Of a stretch of 6,339 nucleotides of DNA, positions 1 through 4,873 are shown piece after piece. Every line of letters starts with the position of its first letter. Positions within the stretch are counted from its first letter, which is position 1. Source of the DNA: UCB3 sp964415605 (GTDB lineage: Bacteria > Chloroflexota > Anaerolineae > Epilineales > Epilineaceae); assembly GCA_964415605.1 (NCBI GenBank), contig CAYQBA010000232.1:1-6339 (forward strand). Direction: 5' to 3'. Below the pieces are notes generated by a model. That model searched no databases, was not told the DNA's origin, and saw only the letters and a program-made list of their open reading frames with translations. The translations under genes and the position numbers were made by a program.

Positions 1-57
1 GCGCCGCCGTGCCGCCGCGCCCCACCGCCCCCGATCCGATCCCATGTCCGTGGTCAT
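1..57 (-). CDS. Possible 5' end of an unidentified gene running off the left edge
   Basis: On the minus strand an ATG at 55-57 opens a frame of 19 codons (MTTDMGSDRGRWGAAARRR) with no stop before the window edge. A GAGG motif lies eight bases upstream of the ATG, a plausible ribosome binding site. The codons are GC-rich at third positions, like the neighbouring genes. A gene here would run in the same direction as birA, about 200 bases downstream of it. The 19 residues are too few and too low in complexity to assign a family. It could equally be a chance open frame in GC-rich DNA. A second in-frame ATG lies at 43-45. Confidence 0.25.
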   Translation of the reverse strand, partial: MTTDMGSDRGRWGAAARRR

Positions 58-259
58 CACCGTGCCCTCATGCACCACCTGCCGCCAGCCGGTCCCTGCC
101 CCGACGGTCCGTATGCCGCCCGCACCGCTCGCGCATCGTCGCCCCAACGGGGCACCGTCGACGTCGGCCCGGAGCAACGCCCCGGGGACCCGCCCCGACC
201 GTCGCCCCGCCCCGCGAATCCCGGTGGGCGGGATGCCGCTCCCGGCCATCGGCGGGGCT
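58..259. other. Intergenic region with no recognisable feature
   Basis: This stretch lies downstream of the birA stop codon. It is cytosine-rich on the plus strand. Open frames cross it on both strands, but their translations are Pro/Arg/Ala/Ser-rich with no recognisable motif, and they continue antisense to birA, so I treat them as chance. I see no hairpin followed by a T-tract that would mark a factor-independent terminator, and no convincing promoter. Confidence 0.5.
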
Positions 260-1162
260 TCACGCCCCCGACGGCAGCACGTCGCCGGCCGTCACGACGA
301 CCCGCTCGCCGGCGACGGTCTCGACCTCGAGCGCCCCCGCGCCGGTCACCCCGACCGCCCGTCCGCGCACGACCGCGTCGCCCTGCCGCACGACCACGAC
401 CCGGCCGATGGTCTCCAGCCGTGCGGACCAGCACGGCACGAGCGGCACGCCCGCCAGGCAATCCGCGTAGTGGCCGTCGATCGCGTTGAGCACCGCGGCC
501 GCGAGGTCGCCGCGATCGAGGCCGCCCACCGTGCCCGGTGCGGCCGCGTGGGCGTCGCGGCCCGCGTCACACGTTAAAACCCCGGGCAGTTGCGCGAGGC
601 TCGCGCCGCCCGGCGGCAGGTCGGCGCGGGATTGGTGGACGTTGAGCCCGACGCCGACAAGCACGGCCGGCCACGCCCCGCCGCCCGCCGCGTCGCGCGG
701 CCGGTCACGGACCTCGGCCAGGAGCCCGGCGACCTTGGCGCCGCCGGCCAGGACGTCGTTGGGCCACTTGAGGGCGACGGTGACCGCGGGGGAGACATGG
801 CGCCGGGCGACGTCGGATACGCCGAGCGCGGCGGCCATGAGGATCTCGGGGAAGCGCGCCCGCGGCAGCCCGTGGCCGGCGGGTCGGACCAGCACCGCCA
901 GCAGCACGGCCGCGCCGGGCGGCGCCTCCCACCGCCGGCCGAGCCGGCCTCGGCCGGCCGACTGGGTGTCGGCAACGACGACCGTGCCTTCGGGCGCGCC
1001 GGCGTCGGCCAGCGCGGCGAGGTCGTCCAGCGTGGACGCCACCCGGCCCCGCGCGACGACGGGGCCGGCGAGGCGTGCGCCCGTAAGCCTGGCCTGGATC
1101 CGGCAGGAGTCGAGATCCGCCGGAGGGGGGACGTCCGCGATGGGTGTCGGCGGGTGGTTCAC
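260..1162 (-). CDS. birA: Biotin--[acetyl-CoA-carboxylase] ligase, monofunctional (no DNA-binding domain)
   Basis: Joins biotin to a specific lysine of biotin carboxyl carrier domains through biotinyl-5'-AMP, in the cytoplasm. With the GTG start at 1160-1162 the product has 300 residues. The biotin-binding signature GRGRLGRRW is at 70-78, preceded by the Gly-Thr-Val-Val-Val-Ala-Asp-Thr-Gln strand. The KWPNDVL motif with the catalytic lysine is at 132-138, and GVGLNV at 170-175. An SH3-like BPL C-terminal domain runs from about 250 to 294. The N-terminal winged-helix repressor domain of E. coli BirA is absent, so this is the non-regulatory class of biotin ligase. The Asn of the usual STN motif is Leu (ASTL, 42-45). 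The open frame extends to a TTG at 1222, but that extension overlaps an inverted repeat and adds residues unlike the family, so I prefer GTG. Neither start has a strong ribosome binding site. The gene lies downstream of DUF4332 on the same strand with a 140-base gap. The family call is secure; the start is uncertain. Confidence 0.93.
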   Translation of the reverse strand: MNHPPTPIADVPPPADLDSCRIQARLTGARLAGPVVARGRVASTLDDLAALADAGAPEGTVVVADTQSAGRGRLGRRWEAPPGAAVLLAVLVRPAGHGLPRARFPEILMAAALGVSDVARRHVSPAVTVALKWPNDVLAGGAKVAGLLAEVRDRPRDAAGGGAWPAVLVGVGLNVHQSRADLPPGGASLAQLPGVLTCDAGRDAHAAAPGTVGGLDRGDLAAAVLNAIDGHYADCLAGVPLVPCWSARLETIGRVVVVRQGDAVVRGRAVGVTGAGALEVETVAGERVVVTAGDVLPSGA

Positions 1163-1213
1163 GTCACGGCCGCCGGTCGCTCGCGCACGCGAATGCCGTC
1201 CGCCCAGGCCCAG

Positions 1214-1247
1214 CGGCGCCAACCGGCTCCGGTTCTGTTTGGCGCCG
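1214..1247. repeat. Inverted repeat between the DUF4332 gene and birA
   Basis: Nine-base arms CGGCGCCAA (1214-1222) and TTGGCGCCG (1239-1247) are exact reverse complements. The 16 bases between them contain a second small inverted repeat, AACCGG (1221-1226) with CCGGTT (1229-1234), that would compete with the outer stem. No run of T follows on either strand, so it is not a classical factor-independent terminator. It could attenuate or process a DUF4332-birA transcript, or be an operator, but nothing in the sequence settles this. Confidence 0.45.
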
Positions 1248-1302
1248 GTGCCACTCGGTCAGTCCACCCATCGCGGCCGTCAGCCCGTGCCGGCCGCGAC
1301 GG

Positions 1303-1707
1303 TCAGTACTCGAGCTTGCGCGGGAGCGTCTTGGCCTCGGCGATCCAGCCCGCCACCTGGTTCTCGGTCGGCAGGCGCCGGACGGCGTCCTTGTCGGCGT
1401 TGACCGCGGTCATCTTCTGGAGCAGGTTCGCGGCATTGCGCTGGGCCAGCTCGGGCACGGTGTCGACGCCAGCCAGCTCGAGCAGGTCGGAGTACTCCTC
1501 GCCGATGCCCTTGATCCGGTCGAGGTCGGCGCGGTTGGCCCACTTGAGGATCAACGTGTCGCTGATGCCGCTCTGCTCCGCCAACTCCTTGCGCCCCTTG
1601 GCGGTCGTGCAGCGGTCGAGCAGCTGCGCGGTGGTCGTGATCCCGCACGCGTTGAGCTTCGCGGCGTAGGCCTCGCCGATGCCCTCGATGTCCTTGATGT
1701 TGCGCAT
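1303..1707 (-). CDS. DUF4332 domain protein (helix-hairpin-helix-like)
   Basis: A 134-residue cytoplasmic protein with no signal peptide or membrane segment. It contains two related segments: IKDIEGIGEAYAAKLNACGI at 4-23 and ADLDRIKGIGEEYSDLLELA at 60-79. Each carries the I-x-GIG-x-x-Y core typical of helix-hairpin-helix motifs, followed by a T-[TV]-x-[EQ]-L helix start. This pattern and the length match the DUF4332 family, which has no established biochemical role; DNA binding is only suggested by the HhH motif. The ATG at 1705-1707 has a good GGAGG ribosome binding site (1715-1719) seven bases upstream, which fixes the start. The gene is divergent from glutamine synthetase and may be co-transcribed with birA downstream. 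Confidence 0.88.
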   Translation of the reverse strand: MRNIKDIEGIGEAYAAKLNACGITTTAQLLDRCTTAKGRKELAEQSGISDTLILKWANRADLDRIKGIGEEYSDLLELAGVDTVPELAQRNAANLLQKMTAVNADKDAVRRLPTENQVAGWIAEAKTLPRKLEY

Positions 1708-1714
1708 GTCGATC

Positions 1715-1719
1715 CCTCC
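1715..1719 (-). promoter_or_regulatory. Ribosome binding site of the DUF4332 gene
   Basis: On the minus strand GGAGG lies seven bases before the ATG at 1707. It is the strongest ribosome binding site in the window and decides the start of the 134-residue product. Confidence 0.75.
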
Positions 1720-1775
1720 AGATGGTCGTGGTCGATGCCGGTTGGGGGTCCCGCCGTGCCGGCGGCCCGCCGATG

Positions 1776-1781
1776 ATTATA
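1776..1781 (-). promoter_or_regulatory. Candidate -10 box for the DUF4332 gene
   Basis: The minus strand reads a perfect TATAAT here, in an AT-rich island within very GC-rich DNA. It would place the transcript start about 60 bases before the DUF4332 ATG. No good -35 hexamer is seen at 16-18 bases; TTGGCC at 1808-1813 is too far away at 26 bases. The promoter may rely on an activator or an alternative sigma factor, or the match may be chance. The plus strand of the same site reads TATAAC. Confidence 0.4.
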
Positions 1782-1814
1782 ACCCATCGCCGCGGCGTGC
1801 CCGGCGGGCCAAAC

Positions 1815-1842
1815 TTGACCGCGCCGATCCCGCGCGTACCAT
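1815..1842 (+). promoter_or_regulatory. Candidate sigma-70-like promoter of the glutamine synthetase gene
   Basis: TTGACC (1815-1820; five of six match TTGACA) and TACCAT (1837-1842; four of six match TATAAT) are separated by 16 bases. Transcription would begin near 1849, giving a leader of about 60 bases before the ATG at 1908. No clear operator repeat for a nitrogen regulator is seen around it. Confidence 0.45.
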
Positions 1843-1907
1843 CCGTTAGCGCGGCCTTAACCCCCCGACTGGCCTGTCGAAGACGAGAAGAAGGAGCACT
1901 GGCACCC

Positions 1908-3251
1908 ATGAGCGCTGACCTGATCGCGCACGCGCGCGCCCTGATCGAGGAGCACGGCGTCCGGTTCGTGAACATGCAGTTCACGGACATCTCGGGCCAC
2001 GTCAAGACCATCACCATCCCGGTGCACGCGTTCGACGACGCCGTTGAGCACGGGGTGTGGTTCGACGGCTCGTCGATCGAGGGATTCGTGCGCATCGCCG
2101 AAAGCGACATGTACCTCGTCCCGGACCTGGCGACGTTCGCGGTGATCCCGTGGGAGCGCGGCGGCCACGCCGTCACGGCACGCGTGATCTGCGACGTCCA
2201 CACGCCCGACGGCGAGCCGTTCGCGGGCGACCCGCGCGGCGTCCTCAAGCGGATGCTGCGCGAGCTCGCGGAGCTGGGCTACCGCTACAACACCGGCCCC
2301 GAGCCGGAGTTCTTCCTCTTCCGGCGCGATGCGACCGGCCGCGCGATGCTCGAGCCGCACGACCAGGCAGGCTACTTCGACGTATCGACGGACCTCGGCA
2401 CGGACGTCCGCCGGCAGATGGTGGACGCGCTGCAAGCGTTCGGCATCGAGGTCGAGGCGGCGCACCACGAGGTGGCCGTCGGGCAGCACGAGATCGACTT
2501 CCGCTACGGCGACGCGCTGCGGACGGCGGACAACGTCGTCACGCTGCGGGTGGCGGTGAAGGCGGTGGCCCAGCGCAACGGGCTGTATGCATCGTTCATG
2601 CCCAAGCCGATCGCGGGGATCAACGGGTCGGGGATGCACGTGCACCAGAGCCTGGCCAACCTGTCGGACGGCAAGAACGCGTTCGTCGACGCGGCCAGCG
2701 GCGACCTGAGCCCGCTGGCGCACCACTTCATCGCGGGCCAGCTGGCGCACGCGCGGGGCTTCGCGGCGGTGGTGGCGCCGCTGGTCAACAGCTACAGGCG
2801 GCTGGTGCCGGGCTTCGAGGCGCCGGTGTACGTCTCATGGGCGCGCAACAACCGTTCGGCCCTGGTCCGCGTGCCGCGGGTCAGCCCGGGACGGCCGCAG
2901 AGCACGCGGGTGGAGCTGCGCTGCCCGGACCCCTCGGCCAACCCCTACCTGGCCTTCGCCGCGATGCTGGCGGCGGGGATCGACGGCATCCGCCGCGGCC
3001 TCACACCGCCGCCGGCGGCCGAGGAGGACCTGTACCACCTCGACGCCGAGGCGCTCCGCGCGCGCAACCTCCAGACGCTGCCGGGCTCGCTGGGCGAGGC
3101 GTTGGGCGAGCTCGAGGCGGACCCCGTGATCGCGGGGGCGCTGGGCTCGCATGTCTTCGAGCGGTTCCTCGAGGGGCGGCGGCGGGAGTGGGACGAGAGC
3201 CGGCTGCACGTCAGCGGCTGGGAGATCGAGCGCTACTTCGAGACGTTCTGA
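1908..3251 (+). CDS. glnA: Glutamine synthetase, type I (GSI-alpha)
   Basis: Makes glutamine from glutamate, ammonia and ATP in the cytoplasm as a dodecamer; the main ammonia-assimilating step. With the ATG at 1908 the product is 447 residues, the usual GSI-alpha length. An AAGGAG site (1891-1896) lies 11 bases upstream. Family landmarks: the beta-grasp signature FDGSS at 52-56; metal ligands in PEPEFF (Glu132, Glu134); the ATP signature from KPIAGINGSG at 233 to His244 and His246; the glutamate flap PGFEAPVY (Glu304); and the RVELRCPDPSANPYLAF segment at 334-350. Arg62 in GFVRIAESD aligns with the feedback-inhibition arginine of Bacillus-type GS, and the numbering agrees. The roughly 25-residue insert and the adenylylation context (DKNLYDLPPE) of GSI-beta are missing, so control by adenylylation is unlikely. 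The Phe usual before GxNGSG is Ala236. The gene stands alone, and its 3' end overlaps the convergent hydrolase gene by 41 bases. Confidence 0.96.
   Translation: MSADLIAHARALIEEHGVRFVNMQFTDISGHVKTITIPVHAFDDAVEHGVWFDGSSIEGFVRIAESDMYLVPDLATFAVIPWERGGHAVTARVICDVHTPDGEPFAGDPRGVLKRMLRELAELGYRYNTGPEPEFFLFRRDATGRAMLEPHDQAGYFDVSTDLGTDVRRQMVDALQAFGIEVEAAHHEVAVGQHEIDFRYGDALRTADNVVTLRVAVKAVAQRNGLYASFMPKPIAGINGSGMHVHQSLANLSDGKNAFVDAASGDLSPLAHHFIAGQLAHARGFAAVVAPLVNSYRRLVPGFEAPVYVSWARNNRSALVRVPRVSPGRPQSTRVELRCPDPSANPYLAFAAMLAAGIDGIRRGLTPPPAAEEDLYHLDAEALRARNLQTLPGSLGEALGELEADPVIAGALGSHVFERFLEGRRREWDESRLHVSGWEIERYFETF
3211..3251. other. Tail-to-tail coding overlap of glnA and the hydrolase gene
   Basis: The last 41 bases of glnA (plus strand, stop 3249-3251) are also the last 41 bases of the hydrolase gene (minus strand, stop 3211-3213). 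There is no intergenic space and no terminator hairpin between the two convergent genes, so their transcripts must overlap unless they end inside coding sequence. Confidence 0.85.
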
Positions 3252-4608
3252 GGGCCTCTCCGGGGACGTGAGCCTGCCCCCATGCGGTGGGCAGGAACGT
3301 CGCGTTGCAGCTCAGCCACGGGTCGATGGCGTCCGGCGGCAGCGCGTCCCCTGTCGAGGCCACCGCGACCTTGCGGAACCAGTCGAGGGCGTTCACGCCC
3401 TGCCGCGACGTGTAGGGCCGCGAGCCGCCGAGCGGGTTGGCCGGGTCGATGACCAGGCTGAACACGTGCTTGTCGGTGGCGGGGATGTAGGCGCGCAGGT
3501 TCGCCGGCTGGAGGCCGCCGAGCCCGCGGCGCAGCCCGAGCTGGTAGCCGCACTTCGAGATCTCGAGGTAGTCCGACAGCGTCGCGTCCTGCTGGCTGGC
3601 CAGGTAGCCGAACGGCCGCCACGGGCCCGCGCGCCCGTCGAAGTGCGCCGCGTGGGCGACGAGGAGGCGCTGGGTGTCGCCGAGGCAGTCGTCGGTGGCG
3701 CAGTAGGCCGGCAGGCGGCCGCGGGCGCCCCAGCGGTCCGCCAGGCGCTGCCCCTCGCGCGCCAGAAGCGAGGTCGGCTGCGGCGGCGCGATGCCGCTGT
3801 CCGGGATCAAGACCGTGCGCGGCCAGCGCTCGATGACCTCGGGGAAGTTGTAGATGGCGCCGAACCCCCCGGCCGACATGCCGCTCAGCACGACCGGCAC
3901 ATCGCCCGGGTAGCGCCGGTACATGTCCTCGACCACCCCGAGGAAGTTGAGGTGGCCGCGGTGCGTCACCTCGAACGTGGCGTTTGGATCCGGGTCGTAG
4001 TCGTACGGCGCGGTCATGCCGCCGGCAAACACGTCGCCGGTGCAATACGGCACCGCCACGTAGTGAAAGTCGCGGAACGGGTTGGCGGCGTCGGAGCGGT
4101 TGAAGTACGGGATCGCGTTGCCGACGATGGCGCTGGCCAGGCCGGTGAAGACGGCGTCGCTCATCACCGTGTCCTCGAAGTTCGGGAAGTCCATGCAGTA
4201 GAGCGACTTGGCGATGCCGGTGGCGCCGGCGGGGGCGCGGCCGTCCTTGAGGCAGGCGCCGCCGCCGTTGAGCAGGAAGAAGATGCCGGCGTCGGAACGC
4301 GAGGACGCGCTCAGGTAGTACTTGAACGGCGTTCCGCGCCCGCACGTCGCGCCGGGGATGGCGACGGCCTGCCACGCGCCGATCTGGTCGGTGCCGTCGG
4401 CGCCGTCGGCGCGGAGCGCGGCGGCGCCGGCCCGCAGGGCCCGCCCGAGGTCGTCGATGGCGGGGTCGGCCGAGTCGGCGCGCGCCGGCGTGGGCGCGGC
4501 GATCATCCAGCAGACGGTGGCCAGCGCGGCGGCCACGCGCGCGGCGCGGGCGGGGCGGGCGATCTCGCGGGAGATCCGGCGCGAGACGGGGCGGGCGTTC
4601 GAGTGCAT
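3211..4608 (-). CDS. Secreted pectinacetylesterase-family (Notum-like) hydrolase
   Basis: A 465-residue exported serine hydrolase of the pectinacetylesterase family. A signal peptide covers residues 1-44: an Arg-rich n-region, a hydrophobic core (VAAALATVCWMIAA), and an Ala-x-Ala cleavage site before Asp45. The oxyanion-type motif NGGGAC is at 114-119, VPYCTGDVF at 186-194, the nucleophile elbow GMSAGG at 243-248 (Ser245), Asp270 in IPDSG, and His381 in DKHVF, which together would form the catalytic triad. At least eight cysteines in the mature part fit an extracellular disulfide-bonded protein. Family members deacetylate pectin or other acylated substrates; the substrate here cannot be read from sequence. 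The ATG at 4608 has an AGAGGA site seven bases upstream and starts directly at the signal peptide. The frame stays open upstream to 5034, but that part is not homologous. The Arg/Ser-rich tail (454-465) lies antisense to the end of glnA. Confidence 0.88.
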   Translation of the reverse strand: MHSNARPVSRRISREIARPARAARVAAALATVCWMIAAPTPARADSADPAIDDLGRALRAGAAALRADGADGTDQIGAWQAVAIPGATCGRGTPFKYYLSASSRSDAGIFFLLNGGGACLKDGRAPAGATGIAKSLYCMDFPNFEDTVMSDAVFTGLASAIVGNAIPYFNRSDAANPFRDFHYVAVPYCTGDVFAGGMTAPYDYDPDPNATFEVTHRGHLNFLGVVEDMYRRYPGDVPVVLSGMSAGGFGAIYNFPEVIERWPRTVLIPDSGIAPPQPTSLLAREGQRLADRWGARGRLPAYCATDDCLGDTQRLLVAHAAHFDGRAGPWRPFGYLASQQDATLSDYLEISKCGYQLGLRRGLGGLQPANLRAYIPATDKHVFSLVIDPANPLGGSRPYTSRQGVNALDWFRKVAVASTGDALPPDAIDPWLSCNATFLPTAWGQAHVPGEALRTSRSSARSPSR

Positions 4609-4615
4609 GTCGGCA

Positions 4616-4621
4616 TCCTCT
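4616..4621 (-). promoter_or_regulatory. Ribosome binding site of the hydrolase gene
   Basis: The minus strand reads AGAGGA here, seven bases before the ATG at 4608. Together with the signal peptide that starts there, it argues against the longer upstream reading frame. Confidence 0.6.
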
Positions 4622-4678
4622 TCGTTGGTGGCGTTGGCGGCGGGCGGGGAATGGTCCTCCGCGGCGCGGGCGGGCTGG

Positions 4679-4707
4679 ATTGTACGCCCATGCTGACGAG
4701 ACGTGAA
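4679..4707 (-). promoter_or_regulatory. Candidate sigma-70-like promoter of the hydrolase gene
   Basis: On the minus strand TTCACG (4702-4707; four of six match TTGACA) and TACAAT (4679-4684; five of six match TATAAT) are separated by 17 bases. The transcript would start near 4672, giving a leader of about 64 bases. This supports separate transcription of the hydrolase from the FGE-domain gene upstream. Confidence 0.45.
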
Positions 4708-4819
4708 CCGCGCCACGGCAGGGTCGTCGGGGAGGCGTGTCGGCGGAGGGGAAGTATGCCGTACCACGGGATAGGGCTCCCGCGCTTGCCGCCGTCTGTC
4801 ATTGGTCGCGATGTGCAGG

Positions 4820-4835
4820 CGGCGCCGCGGCGCCG
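4820..4835. repeat. Perfect 16-bp GC palindrome downstream of the FGE-domain gene
   Basis: CGGCGCCGCGGCGCCG is identical to its reverse complement. It begins 38 bases after the stop codon of the FGE-domain gene (minus-strand direction). It has no T-tract, so it is at best an atypical terminator. Short self-complementary GC strings also arise by chance in DNA of this composition. Its position after a possible DGR variable region makes it worth noting, because DGRs can have a stem-forming element just after the variable repeat. Confidence 0.35.
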
Positions 4836-4873
4836 GCAGTTCCAGCCGTGACGCGCTACGCGGCATCAGTGAT

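Noticed and set aside
486..1669. Two plus-strand open frames of 305 and 359 codons antisense to birA and DUF4332
   Set aside because: They have no recognisable motifs, and both genes on the minus strand have full family signatures.
1722..1907. N-terminal extension of the glutamine synthetase frame
   Set aside because: It runs through the divergent promoter region. The ATG at 1908 gives the normal length, places Arg62 and Glu304 at the expected numbers, and has an upstream AAGGAG.
2057..3271. 404-codon plus-strand open frame in another frame of glnA
   Set aside because: It is Arg- and Gly-rich low-complexity sequence, while glutamine synthetase motifs occupy the other frame throughout.
4385..4440. 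Short tandem GCCGTCGGC repeats near the start of the hydrolase gene
   Set aside because: They only encode an Ala-Asp-Gly-rich linker after the signal peptide and are simple GC-rich repetition.
3151..4851. 566-codon plus-strand open frame antisense to the hydrolase gene
   Set aside because: The translation is Arg/Ala/Gly/Val-rich with no domain. It is the complement of a clearly homologous hydrolase gene; long antisense frames are expected at this GC content.
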